A DNA stretch of 64,000 nucleotides from Tetraselmis striata (GCA_006384855.1 VCJN01003303.1:1-64000), one strand, 5' to 3'. Shown: positions 41,052-52,049, numbered from the stretch's first letter. The notes: a model not told the origin generated them from the letters alone. Numbers and translations are program-made.

Positions 41052-43511
41052 GTGATATTCTCATCCGTACGTCCGTGCGTTACCATGCCAGATGGAGAAG
41101 AACCCGTCGTTGAGCCGACGCTCGAGTCTCTACACGCAGACGTGAAGGCCCGATCTACATTACTGCGTAAGCTTGCAACAACGTTGGCCCAACTGACGGC
41201 TCGTGAGCGCGTTGTTGATGGAGAAGGGGCACATGGCTCCGGTTCCGGGCAGCGCATCGCGGGACAGCCGACATGCAGCGGGGGAGCCGCGGAGCGCCCC
41301 GACTTGCTAGAGCTAGCCCAGAGCGGCCGTGTCGGAGCAAAATCCGTGAATGACGAGGATGACTACCTCGCGGTGCCAGAGCTTTGTAGCGAGCAGAGTC
41401 TGGTTACGAGGCCGTTCGACCGGACAGCCGAATGCATGGACTCTTCCCCCCGAGCACCGACCTAACGAACGAGTACCTCAAGCATGATGACCGGCGTCTG
41501 CCGGCCTAGGAGGAGTATCTATGGATGTCGTGTTTCGGCGCCCACATGGCCGCACTTTTCGTGGCTCTCGACGGGTTGCTGCCCTACGTCCATGTTGCCA
41601 GTCGGGACTTCACCCCCTACCACGCGAGAGCTCGGAACCACGCCGAAGCCATCGACAAGGCGTTTTGCCTTCGTTTGGTCTTCCTACGGAGGCTTTATGA
41701 GGTCAAGCGTGTGCACGGTGACCAAGGTGTTCTGGACGTGCTGCGAGCCCAGCACTTTCAGCCTGCTTCTGAGCATCCGGCTTCCGCGATTTTTGGGGAC
41801 CTCATGAGGGACTACGAGCGTCGCGTCTTCGAGGCGACCGTGGCCAGCAGCGCAAAAGCAACCGCTACTGCTCGGGTAGCGGCAGCAGCCGCAGGACGCG
41901 GGCGTGAACGAGGGCGTGGTGGTGGACCCGGGCGTGGCCGCGAAGGTGAGCACGAGTGACGGTGTGGGGCGCCTTTCGTCGGAGCTGCTGGAGCTTTGCG
42001 AGGCCACCTTTCGGTGACCGCCGCAAAGCGCACCCTTGCAGCTCATCAACGGCGGGATGAGCGCCCTGTGTCATGACCTGACCCCCCCCCCCCCCCCCCC
42101 ACATTACAGACTTCATTAAGACCTTCCTCGGTGCGGCGCTTCTTACAGCTACAGCCAAGTGCGGCTCAACCATCCGCACACCTGCACATGGCGGCTCAAC
42201 CAACCGCCTCTTGTACCATTTCATCATTGCGTCCGTCGGTTGTCACACTGCGTGTTACAACTGCTTCGCAACGACCAAGCTTCGCGCGTGTACGTTACTC
42301 GCGTGACAGGCGCTACGAGCGCGAAGGGCGCGCGGGGCGGCACTCTTACCCGAACCTAGCCCCGCAAACCCGTACTGGTGCTACTGCAAACCCGTCCAGC
42401 AACTACCGGCCAACCGCCGGGAGCCTAACCGCTGCTGCCGAGTACTTTGCAGACAGTAGTCGCCCCCATGGTACTCTATCGGTAAGACGAAGCAATTACG
42501 TAATTGACGAGCCTGAGGCTGTCGCTCCCTGGGCTGCTTCACTGCGATCTCGACTGCATGATGCTTTCGGCTGAGACGAGTTAGGACAGCGGACGCTCGA
42601 CTTGCTCTCCAGACACTCAAGAGCTACGCCGGCATACTGTCTCAGTTCGCGGAGCTCTGCCACGACTCCGAGAACATCACCCCGCTCGAGGCGACTACTG
42701 CTAATGTCGTCCGGTACGTTGCCTGGATTGGTGAGCGAGGACACATTGGAGCTAAGTCACTGTAACCTTACATGTCTGCAATCAACACGCTCTTCGACCT
42801 GCAAAACCTCGACCCAATCGCTTAGGACAGCCTACACCTTACTGCATCTAAACGTAGGCTGATGCTGCGGCAGCGCCGCCTTGAGGCCGCCCCTTTGCGA
42901 GTTCCTCTGCCTGCTGATTTAGCTTACAGATTCGTCGAGAAGGCCGAGTTAATTATGTATGCTCCCACCACAAAGTACCAGCACGACTTTCGAGCCCTCA
43001 TGGCCTTGGTTGTCAACTTCATGTTCTTTGCCGGGGGACTTACTGGCGTCTCCTGCCGAGTGCGGGATGTGCATGTCGACGATTATAACATTACCCTGCA
43101 GGTGTACCGCGAGAAAGGTCACGTTGGCCGACGGGGACCCGACGACCTGCGCGTGCTTCTCCTTCCGGTGTCAGAACATCCCCGAGTTGCACGCCTCCTG
43201 CACCACTTCATCGACAACGTACAGTATGTTCCCCTGGTTACTGTTGCCTTGGCTGAAACAAACTTCTGCGCGGTCACCCCAAGCAAGCAGCCAAAACCTT
43301 GGACCGCGGCTACCATGTCGGGCTGGCTGTCCGTCTTGTCGGTGCTGCCCCTCCCGCCGGCACTTCCTGGACCCCACACAGCCTTCGCAAGGGAGCAGCG
43401 TCTGCTGCCAATGCCATCGGAGTTCCATTGTCCCACATTCGCTACCAAGGCGGTTGGGCCACTAAAAGTATAGCAGCCCACATAAGTCTTTGCATGTTTT
43501 TATGGGTATGA
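41052..43511 (+). mobile_element. Degraded tyrosine-recombinase element without visible reverse transcriptase
   Basis: A gag-like start (41,052-41,465: LESLHADVKARSTLLRKL), a helical block ending in an Arg/Gly-rich tail (41,525-41,959), and a tyrosine-recombinase region (about 42,560-43,500) with YAGILSQFAELCHDSEN, VNFMFFAGGL, HSLRKGAASAANAIG and IRYQGGWATKS. These last motifs are the catalytic His-x-x-Arg and a following helix. It resembles DIRS/PAT recombinases, but no reverse transcriptase lies in the 0.6 kb between. It may be a deleted DIRS-type copy or a Crypton-like element. Fossil with several breaks. Confidence 0.7.
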
Positions 43512-43539
43512 TTTGGGTTTGGTCGCCTCTAGTCGGTAA

Positions 43540-44460
43540 CCCCACGCATAGTCTACGCCGTTGCAGCCATTGCGAGGATAACCATATGGAAGAGCGTGCA
43601 GATGGTGTGCTAGGGCCAATGCGACGTTGCGCGTGGCGCGCGCGTCGCATGTTATGCGGCACTACCAATGTAACAAGTGTTGCACCGCCGGGTTGTGAAC
43701 GGTTTGAGCGCACGGCACGCCGACATTTGGACATAAAGAACCGTGTTTTTCTCCCATGGTCGCCGAGATACATGTCTTGGCCACCTACCCCATGCCGCGC
43801 GGCGCATGGTTTGGAGTCTATTGTCAGGTAGCGGGCTACATGTGATATTCGCAAACCGGCCGTTCGCCCTGCACGAAGCCGTAATATTGCAATCACGTTT
43901 TAATTCATAACATTTCGGCGTTTTATCAGATTGGGCTGCAAATTAGTGCGATGGAACGCCCATGACTTGCGCTTGCCAACGCAATAATTTTCAGCCCAAT
44001 CTGATAAAACGCCGAAATTTATGGCCTGTCAAAGTTACCCCCATGTTCTTGTATCCCAGCCAGCCCACTCACTGTGGATGGGGGCGCATGATGGGGGCAT
44101 GTTATGTGCCCTTCCACGCAAGCTCCCAGGCGCGAGGACCCCTTTGATATGTCTCCACGTCACGCGGACCCCGTCATCATTTTGGCTTTCCCCTTTGGAG
44201 GATGGGTGACATGTGTGACAACATGCGTGCGATAAACCTGTGCAGCAGTGGCGACATTGTTGCCGAGGGGGGCAGCCCGCGCTCAGCCTACGGTGCGGGC
44301 GGTATAAGCATGCACCTATGGAATCGAAGGCACTTTATGTGTGCTACTTTCACCCAGGGAGGCGCGGCCAACGGCGCTTATCTTGCAGCTTGGAAAATTG
44401 TGGGATGATTGGTCCCATCACGACGAGGGATTATTGGCACACTCTCATGGAAATACCATG
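43540..44460. repeat. Dispersed ~0.9-kb repeat, first copy (pair with 61,085-61,975)
   Basis: It shares ordered blocks with the second copy: 'ggtgtgctagggccaa', 'gcacggcacgccg', 'cgccgagatacat', 'ggcgcatgg', 'cactgtggatggg', 'gacatgtg(t/c)gacaacatgcg', 'gaa(t)cgaaggcactttatgtg' and 'ttattggcacact'. No conserved frame runs through, so it looks noncoding. It starts just after the recombinase element. Confidence 0.75.
43913..44017. repeat. Perfect 26-bp inverted repeat with 53-bp spacer
   Basis: 'ggcgttttatcagattgggc' (within 43,913-43,938) returns inverted at 43,992-44,017. It lies in the centre of the dispersed repeat. The second copy at 61.4 kb keeps only traces, so the perfect arms may be a small nested insertion or a conserved end structure. 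Confidence 0.85.
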
Positions 44461-45101
44461 CATTGCATCGGTAGCGTGCATGGATTGGGCTCAATCTCGG
44501 TGGTCTTACAGCGCATGCATACGTCCACCCACCACCGGCAGCGCGCGGGCATATGCGAAAAATGGTAGCTACGCCGCCAGCAAGTTGCCCCCGATTCATC
44601 GCCCGTTTTTTTTCTGTGGTTTTCGCCATGTGCCAAGCAATGCCATTGCCGAAGAACAATTCTTAAAGTGCGATAACCGGGAATAACGGCTGCATCCTTG
44701 GCGTAGGAGGCTTGCATACAGTGGATTACAAGGCTCCATGGCCCCGTGGCCCCATGGCTTGGGCACCGAGGCGAGGATACGCGCGGATTTCTATGTGCAA
44801 AGACTTATGTGTACTGGTGTATCTCATAATGGAATAATAAATATAAATCGCGTACCTGGGACGTACCGCACCGGTAAAATCCACCGCCGGAGGCACGACA
44901 TCAGCTTCAGCAGTAGGGCGTGCGGGAAGTTCTTTTTTCGCTCCCGGGACACTGCGGGAAGTATCCTCGCGCGCCGCGGGTAATCCTTAGCGACTAGTCG
45001 CTACCATGTCAAAAGGACTAAGGATTAACGATTACTACTGGACTCATCATCGCGGCATAAACCCGATATGATAAAGTAGACAGGGCGCGACACATGATGT
45101 C
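44461..45101. other. Intergenic region upstream of the CCT gene
   Basis: No gene seen. Short frames at 44,240-44,720 belong to the end of the dispersed repeat. An inverted pair, 'ccttagcgactag' and 'ggactaaggattaacg' (44,985-45,030), precedes an AT-rich promoter-like stretch. Confidence 0.5.
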
Positions 45102-45109
45102 TATTTAAA
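45102..45109 (+). promoter_or_regulatory. TATA-like box of the CCT-domain gene
   Basis: TATTTAAA in an AT-rich patch, 182 bp upstream of the start codon, with C/A-rich, G-poor leader sequence between ('gacagaaaacaaacaagc'). Confidence 0.5.
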
Positions 45110-45290
45110 AGCATATTAGTGAACGGATAACAGACAGAAAACAAACAAGCTCGGCAGCGGCAGAGCTGCCAGACTCCACCAGCCCACCACCGTATACTGC
45201 TGTTCAGCTCCTTGTGCCCCCACAGTCATACGCTTCCGCATTGACACACGTCGAAGTCCTTACACGAATCCTTACCCATACTGTGCAACC

Positions 45291-46496
45291 ATGACGCGCT
45301 GGCCTACGCCCAGTGCCGACTTACGCGGCGCGCAGAACGGAAATAATCGCTATGCAAATCAAGCCACAGAACCACTCTGCTATCAAGCTCTCGGCTCCGA
45401 CTTGATCCCAACGCGAAAGGAAGCACTCCGCTCACAACAACTCCAGCTCAGCACTGGATCGTCAACAAATACAGTGACCTCACATGGTACATGCACCGCT
45501 TTCGAGGGAGCACACCACTGTCGCGATAGTACGCCCGAGCTCGCCGGCAGCAAGACATGCTCATCAATTTCCGCAGGCTATGGTTCAAGCTGCTTCGTGT
45601 CTAGTTATCATGGCGACGCAGAGGCTTCAAGTGGCGGGCCTCCAACACTGCATGCTCAGGCGACAGCTTGGAGTGATCATAATCGCAAGCGTGATGTCCT
45701 GAACAACGACACTAGTCGGTCGACGGCTGATGAGCTTTTCGAAACATGTGGCCATCCCGGAGTTAATTTCGGCCTCTCGGAATCTCTGCAAGAAGGCTGC
45801 CCGCAAGTTTCCGAGATGTTGTATCGCCCCTTTTTAGACACCAGCGAAGTTGAGCAAGCCGAGCATTTTGACTGCTATGCTATCCTCAACCTCAACGAAC
45901 AGGATCTCCAAAGCATTTTCTCAGCCGTGCGGGTGCTGCAGAACAACAGTGACAGAGTTTCCCCTCGCGGGTTTCAGGAAATCTCGCAGTCTGAACTCAC
46001 ATTCTTGGACACCGCTGGCGAGGCGACAGCCAGCCAGGGGGTCGACGGTACAGCAGCCGCAGAGTCGCATTTTGACGTTCCTGCACCTGAAGCTCTACAC
46101 TGTGCCCAAGCCTACGACGTATCGCGGGCTGTGCACAAAGCACCTGCAGTCTCTCAAAATGAAGACGGGCATCCCGCGACTTCCCCCTGCGACGACGGGT
46201 CGATCGAACGCAGAACTTCCGTCAGCGCGCGTTCAGGAGCTGAAGTCAAGACAAAGGACCCCACGACGGACTTCACACCAGTCCCACAAGTACCACGGAC
46301 CCGTGAGATTGCGTTGCAGCGCTACAGAGAAAAACGCCAGTGTCGCCGCTTTGGCCAAAAGGCGCGGTACCGGCTGCGCAAGGCTAACGCGGACAGCCGC
46401 CCCAGAGTTGGGGGGCGGTTTGTCGGGCGCACGGAGGCTGCGGCTATTCGACAAGCCCAGACCACATCAACTGTGCAGCAAGCCAGCAGCGTCTAA
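45291..46496 (+). CDS. CCT-domain protein (CONSTANS / pseudo-response-regulator-like transcription cofactor)
   Basis: A single open frame of 401 residues starts at the first ATG after the leader. The C-terminal part (about residues 336-378) reads REIALQRYREKRQCRRF, then KARYRLRKANADSRPR and GGRFVGR, a close match to the plant CCT motif (R-x4-RY/F-x2-KR-x7-K-x-RY-x2-RK-x2-A-x2-RPR-x2-GRF). CCT domains bind NF-Y-type complexes and DNA CCACA sites and act in light, circadian and flowering control in plants; algae have several. The first 330 residues are Ser/Thr/Gln-rich and acidic, with no B-box Cys/His pattern and no receiver domain, so it is a CCT-only (CMF-type) protein. This is the best intact host gene here and supports the green lineage. 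Lack of introns is unusual next to the EF-hand gene but common for small regulators. Confidence 0.85.
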   Translation: MTRWPTPSADLRGAQNGNNRYANQATEPLCYQALGSDLIPTRKEALRSQQLQLSTGSSTNTVTSHGTCTAFEGAHHCRDSTPELAGSKTCSSISAGYGSSCFVSSYHGDAEASSGGPPTLHAQATAWSDHNRKRDVLNNDTSRSTADELFETCGHPGVNFGLSESLQEGCPQVSEMLYRPFLDTSEVEQAEHFDCYAILNLNEQDLQSIFSAVRVLQNNSDRVSPRGFQEISQSELTFLDTAGEATASQGVDGTAAAESHFDVPAPEALHCAQAYDVSRAVHKAPAVSQNEDGHPATSPCDDGSIERRTSVSARSGAEVKTKDPTTDFTPVPQVPRTREIALQRYREKRQCRRFGQKARYRLRKANADSRPRVGGRFVGRTEAAAIRQAQTTSTVQQASSV

Positions 46497-47090
46497 GCAT
46501 TTCACGCGCTGAGGACCGCTGTTCCAATCTACATCCACAGTAGCACCGGATGGGGTCGTGATACATATATAAATATATATATATTTACCAAGAATAGTTA
46601 GCGGTTTATTTACTTATTACCCTCGTCCAAGCCCGTGGGAGCGTGCAGCGCTTTCCTGAAAGCGCTTGCTGTAGATACACGCCGACACGCTAATACCCTG
46701 TAATATAAGATTCGCTGTGGTTGCATTCGTCTTGCAGCTGACAGAAGGCACAGGCATCATCGAAATGCCCAAGCACCCATGTAAGTATTTGCTCTGGTTT
46801 GCTTTCCAGCAACTTAGTCTGTGTGTGTAGGGGCTTTTAATACCTGACAGTATTATGACGGCTGGGCGATTGCTCAACATTCAAAGCTGCACCAGTCATG
46901 CTTTGTGATGTTACAGCAGCAGTTGTTATGAAGGGATAGACCCAAAGTGTGAGCGTTTCAAAGTAGGTGGGAGTAGAGAACTTCTCGTGGGTGAGGGGCA
47001 TCGCCTCATCTTGATCGGTCAAGCATCTGCAGCCCAACTTGACTTTGCATCCAGGATATGCATATCATGAATAATATGCAAAACAGCAGT
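46497..47090. other. 3' region of the CCT gene and intergenic DNA
   Basis: A long TA run (46,562-46,590) follows the stop by about 65 bp, and TGTAA, the usual chlorophyte polyadenylation signal, occurs at about 46,697. A minus-strand frame (46,880-46,617) has no recognisable domain. Nothing else is seen. Confidence 0.45.
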
Positions 47091-47448
47091 TCAAGCACAG
47101 CATCTGGTACATATACTTTCGGCAGTAGCCTGCTTCAGATTACAAATCCCTGATGACTTTGACGTCACTCCCCTGTGGAGCAATGCGAACCTAGAATATA
47201 TTCCCAAAATCCAAGCCGTGCGGCGGCCCATGTACCTGAACGCTGGGTGTGCGAGGCATGGACTGCCGCATAACCATAAGGAACTGCCGTGCCGGACCCG
47301 GGCTGATGCTGCGCACGGCTTGCTGACTGGCCTTGCTGGGCATATATGTAGGGTAGATGGCCGGCGTGGGTGAGTGGGCGGCTGGGGAGCGGCTGCTCCG
47401 CCATGTTGTGGGTCGGACTCCATTGGTTGGACCGGCGTGCTTAGGTCT
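47091..47448 (-). CDS. Possible terminal exon of an unrecognised gene
   Basis: After a good acceptor (CTCCCCAG at about 47,449-47,456, minus strand) the frame reads VRPKHAGPTNGVRPTTW, a Pro/Ser-rich stretch and SPGPARQFLMVMRQSM, ending GLDFGNIF near 47,191; an alternative frame runs to 47,091. A further minus-strand frame upstream (47,876-47,625) could be another exon. A palindromic G-box, GTCACGTGAC, lies at 47,516-47,525. I cannot name the product. Confidence 0.3.
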
Positions 47449-47985
47449 GACCTGGGGAGGGCTCAGGCACACAACGGAGTAAAGCCAATTGCAGCTCAGA
47501 AAATTGAATGCATTTGTCACGTGACGGTAGCAACCTCAAAAATCATCATCACCGAACCGGATCCACTACAATTTGGAGGATGAACGGCTTACGATTCAAG
47601 TTTAATGGCAGCAAGCATGGGAAGTTAGACACATGGCTGAGTACGCACCAGGGCGCCAAGCTGGAGGGAGTGCCGCGCTTGAGGGCTCCGCTGGTGGTGG
47701 TTGCGATCACCGTCGAGCTTGTTAGCTTTGGTGCGGTTGATAGAAGGCAGGCTGACGGACCCTAAGGGCGTGCGAGATGCAGGGGGTGCATCGCTTGCTT
47801 CACCCTGCAATTTCACCGGAGAAGCACCAAGTTCAGCACACACGATATGGCACTGGTAATTTCCTACCAGCAGCATATTATAGATTTATGTACACTGAAA
47901 TAAACGATACATCGTGAGCTACATACTGGACTAAAAAGTTCAATCCGCGACGAAATAAATGCTGGACAAATTGCTGGCATTATTA

Positions 47986-48238
47986 TGAAAGTAAAAGTAA
48001 AGTTTGCCCAGGGACATTGGCCGAGCCGCCCCAGCACGACATGTTGCGCCAGCTGCAGTCTTAGGTCTGGCATAGCCCTTGGACCAGTGCTTCATTCGAA
48101 CCCCGAAGGGCTAATGCATCAATCGGGCACTAGCGGGAAACGCCGGGCCGATATTGCCGAAATACATCGGCCAGGAGTCGAACCCGGGACCTCTCGCAAA
48201 CGAGACGACCGCTCAACCGAGCGGACAAGGAATGTACC
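47986..48238 (-). mobile_element. tRNA-derived SINE, better-preserved copy
   Basis: On the minus strand the head carries box A-like 'gctcggttgagcgg' and a perfect box B, GGTTCGACTCC (plus-strand 48,174-48,184), the internal RNA polymerase III promoter of a tRNA. A unique body and a TTTTAC-type tail at 47,986-48,003 follow. The tail suggests mobilisation by a LINE that recognises it. Confidence 0.85.
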
Positions 48239-49129
48239 CGCACCTTTTAGTTCGCAACATTGGGTTTTTGCCAACTGTAAGAGTCGTCTGAGTAATCGAT
48301 GTGACTATTGATACATAAATAACTACAATGTAGATGTGCTAGCCCATATAAAATCAATGAACGAAAATAACACGGGTACATGTCCCAGTTGTCAATTTGG
48401 AAATATTGACCTCATGGTATATCACTTGTCAAGTTATGATACAACTGGTACCGGTGCACGTTTTTACGGTGAAGAGCAAGTTGCATGTTGTACGGGTATA
48501 TTGAAGACTATCCGCGGTACGGGCAAATAGCACATCATCATAGTACACGGGTGTCACGGTATTACGCGAGCCGACATTCAGACACGAATACGGGTACGGG
48601 TACCAGTAGCGCTACTTGGTATCGTCTCTACATACGACTAGTGGTAGTTTGAATTGCAAAAAGGCTAGTGATAAGCAAGTCCGCCGCGAAAAGCAGTATC
48701 CCGATATACCGGTTCGAAATATCAACACGGCAGCAGCGCAAGCATAAAAACGGCCGCGCGCTCATCGGTTGTCCGGCCACGCGAGCACGCGTGAGGATAC
48801 GGGTACCATACTCGTGGCCATTTTTTTACTACCAGTCCCATGTACCTGCCCTGGTACCACTACAGCGATATAGCTACTATGGCCTGTACCCGTAGCAACG
48901 CATGCGCTGCAGCAGTGTACACTACACAGTCACTACGGGTAGGGTGCTTGCCGCTTTAAGATAGGCGGCTTTGCTGTGTTGATCTTTTGGTACTGCTTTT
49001 AGCTGTGGATTTGTTACTGGCTTTTTTGTAATTCACACCAGTACGGGTAGGTCATCCAAGCATCCCGCCTGGCGGTGCGGGATGCGGACCGCTTTCAGGC
49101 GGAATATATTGATATATTACTGAATTGAT
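48239..49129. other. No gene; short dispersed motifs
   Basis: Many 'ggtacc', 'cgggtac' and 'tagcgact' motifs and one copy of 'ttttttgtaattcacaccag' (49,023-49,042) are present. Open frames are short and unrecognised. Confidence 0.5.
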
Positions 49130-49345
49130 CTTAGTTAGTACTGCTTGTAGCGACGATGCAAGAGTTTCACTTATGAAATATTATTACATCAGGGCTTTAA
49201 CAAATGCGCACGATAAACAGAACCAACAGGTTTAGGGTTTACTAACAACTAACTCTGAAAGGTTGCCAGCAAAAGAGACATAAGCCTGAAACCAAGGTCG
49301 GGCAGGAGGCCAGGGGGCCAAGAACCACTGCTGCCAGTCCTGTGA
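49130..49345 (-). mobile_element. LINE 3'-end fragment
   Basis: On the minus strand it matches the 3' UTR and end of the LINE at 58,684-60,249: 'ctggcctcctgcccgacc', 'ttggtttcaggcttatgtc', 'ggcaacctttca' and 'agccctgatgtaat'. It is 5'-truncated to about 0.2 kb, a usual outcome of LINE insertion. Confidence 0.75.
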
Positions 49346-50042
49346 CGGGGGCGGGGAAAAACTGCTTACAGCGGTAGGTGGATTTGTCGCTGCCCTTTTT
49401 GGTAATTCACATCAGTACGGGTACCCGGGTAGCGAACGCATCCAGTTGTTGAAACTGCGCACAGCGCGCGTCCGCGGATCACCCGCCCTCGCACACGCGT
49501 GTGCTCGCGTGGCCATGACTGAACAACTCCCGGGCGCGCGCGCGGCGAGTGATGCGGGCCGCCTTTAAAGTTTAAACCGGCTTTATTTCAAGCCGCCTTT
49601 AAGCGGCTTGTGTTAATCGGTCGGTAATGCTCTCAGAGGTACCGTACCAGGAGTGCGACTACTGGCCTTTTTGTAATTCACACAGGTACTCACATTAATT
49701 ATTGTACATGCGCTTCTGTAATCCAAACCAGTATTCATGGACGGCGCCTTGCTCTTGCTTGCTCTACGCTCTGCTGTAGCGACTATCTCACTGGAGATAA
49801 TCACTATATACTGGTAGTCGCTACCAGCACTGCTTGTATTTTACAACCCATGGAGCGCGTCCTACCCAGGGCGCAGGGCTTTCCGCAACTGGATCGCTGC
49901 CTGAATAAACGCCCGCGGCGTAGATGCCACAGTTTCACTGTTACCAGTCCTGTCCCGGGGTGAAAGAAAACTACCAATATATTATTGTACCCGTTGCAGC
50001 TATGACTATACCAACATCAAAGGCGGAGCGGTGATATAAATA
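49346..50042. other. No gene; three copies of a short dispersed motif
   Basis: Variants of 'ctttttgtaattcacaccagtac' occur near 49,400, 49,668 and 49,712. The rest is GC-variable DNA with short frames only. No RNA gene is seen. Confidence 0.5.
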
Positions 50043-50995
50043 AGGGTTGGGCGTAAAATGACCCGGATAAACGACTTGTCACTTTACGTTACGTCAACCT
50101 TAGGTGGTGACGTTATTTTAGCTCCAGCGAAATTCCTCCTTTACGCATCGAAACGGCGCCTGGCCATGCCGGTGTGCGACCACAGGGGCCGGTAGGGTGG
50201 CAGGGTGCTAAATACGACAATATCGTTCGCGGCATGACATCGGCAGATAATTTTCAAGACCTCCCATCCGGCATTAAGATCGACATCTCGCTCTGTCGCG
50301 CCTCTCGCCCACTAGTCCAAGATATACCCATCCCCCCGATGCCCCCCAATTACCGCTCCCCGGCCACACCAGCGTTGTCTAAGTAATAATAGTTGAAGTT
50401 CTTGCATGCCACCTTGGGTATAGCGTGCTGCCGTCCGCCTCTCCTAGCAACTCTTCATGCATGTTTTAAGGGTAGTCGTCGAATCTTGCAACAATTACCC
50501 GTGCACTGCCATATGTGTCGAAAACTGGCATGTGCCCTCTCCCTCTACCCACGCACACACATACATGCCTCGAGCCCTCGACTGGCCGTGTCTCTCGTTG
50601 ACCGAAGCTATCGAACGGGTTGCTGCGCCCCCGGAATATTTATCGACCGTGCGGCTGTCTGATACCCGCCATCATCTACCGTTAGCTTGTAGCGATGCGG
50701 CCGTCGATCGGTAAATTGCGCTTGCCACATAACATCATATGCCTCGACGGATGACTCCGTAGCCAATGATATGTGATGATTCAGTGTGCGTTATTAGCGC
50801 TACAAGCTAACATGAAATGTATGCTCGTGTTCCCATCCACCAGCAAGTCGACAACGCCAACGAAGTTCCGTGGACTACATCGATTAATTTGACTCAATTG
50901 ACGTATTTATGTGGCGTATCGTAACGTACTCGAATTGCGTCTTTACATAACGTACTTATGTAATGTAGACCCAAATATGAGTTACGCCCAACCCT
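50043..50995. mobile_element. Small element with 13-14 bp terminal inverted repeats (MITE-like)
   Basis: AGGGTTGGGCGTAA at 50,043 is inverted at 50,982-50,995. Flanks are TAA-like on the left and TAC on the right if the element starts at GGG, which would be an imperfect Harbinger-type duplication. Subterminal 'gttacgtcaacc' and 'cgtaacgta' blocks are partly inverted too. A frame at 50,174-50,386 is not recognisable as a transposase. A non-autonomous DNA element is the most likely reading. Confidence 0.5.
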
Positions 50996-51203
50996 ACCTG
51001 GCAATGATGACAGAATTAATTAACCGCGGCAATGGCAGCATGCAATCGAGAATCGGTATGTAATAAGGGAGGCAGCGCATTACCCGGCTAGGTACGGTCC
51101 GGTCCATTCTTCAGACTTTCCAGATCGCCGCGACCATTGATCATTTTGCACTTGTCAGCTGGCGCCTTTTAGTACATTATTCTTCACATATGTTCTGCGT
51201 TAA

Positions 51204-51788
51204 CTAGGCATGTTGATCAGTCCTTCTGCTGGTGTGCTGGCAGCAGCGGGTGGCTATTGGTACGAATACTACAGACTGGGTAGCGCATGGCGACGCCATG
51301 ACCGCATCGCGGAATGCCAAGCCGCCCAGCTTGGTGCCTATCTTGTTCACACATAAGACAAGGACTGTCTCTGTGGGTTCGTGCAGTTGCGGCGTAAAGC
51401 GAACGGCATGAACGGAGCCGAGGACGGTCTCGCTTGATGGGGTGGTAGCCGGGTGCCTGCTTTCTGATTTGGCGCTGGATCGCGGCATTGCCCCATCTCT
51501 GCCGTCACCCAGCCGTTCCGCGCGGTTCCACTCCTGAAAAACAAACCCGCCACAATTGTAAACTATACTAACGCAAGTGCCACACCAATGTGACGAGAGA
51601 AAGAGCTGGAATGCCGCCTCTGTCTTTCTCTCGTCACTATGTCGACCCAATTTTCGCTTTTCGGACATGTTAAGAGTTGTGTTGTGGGGAGACCACACAG
51701 GGGTAGCGGGGTAGACTTTCGCTGACCAAGGGGTTTCCCGATATAGTGGTTGCCAGCTGAAGCATATGGTCGCTACATATGGTGACAT
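51204..51788 (-). CDS. Possible two-exon gene, product unknown
   Basis: A minus-strand frame of up to 194 codons. A more natural start is the internal MSEKRKLGRHSDERK near 51,669. A 41-bp segment inside (GTATAG...TTTTTCAG, about 51,536-51,576) could be an intron. The C-terminal half (VLGSVHAVRFTPQLHEPTETV, LCVNKIGTKLGGL) looks like normal protein, but I recognise no family. Confidence 0.35.
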   Translation of the reverse strand: MSPYVATICFSWQPLYRETPWSAKVYPATPVWSPHNTTLNMSEKRKLGRHSDERKTEAAFQLFLSSHWCGTCVSIVYNCGGFVFQEWNRAERLGDGRDGAMPRSSAKSESRHPATTPSSETVLGSVHAVRFTPQLHEPTETVLVLCVNKIGTKLGGLAFRDAVMASPCATQSVVFVPIATRCCQHTSRRTDQHA

Positions 51789-51808
51789 ATGGCCGCTACA
51801 TATGGTCG

Positions 51809-51888
51809 CTACAAACTGCTAGCGATAGATTTCTGCGTTTCTCAAATAGTGGTTGCCACCACCGAGTTCTATCGCTAGCAGTTTGTAG
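51809..51888. repeat. Perfect 21-bp inverted repeat (hairpin) with 38-bp loop
   Basis: 'ctacaaactgctagcgatag' at 51,809-51,829 is exactly inverted at 51,868-51,888. Outside it 'catatggtcgctac' recurs three times at 51,768-51,810, and 'ccatatgcgac' follows on the right. It may be a small fold-back element. Confidence 0.8.
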
Positions 51889-52049
51889 GGGCCATATGCG
51901 ACGCGTGGTCGGTACGAGTACAGGTAAGACCAGGACGGAACCGCTGTATAATAGTTTTCTTTCTGCCGCTGCAGTACTGCTGGTGCTGTTTTCTTTCCCG
52001 CCCCCGGGACAGGACTGGAAACCCTTGCAGCGTCCCTACGACGGCCGTT

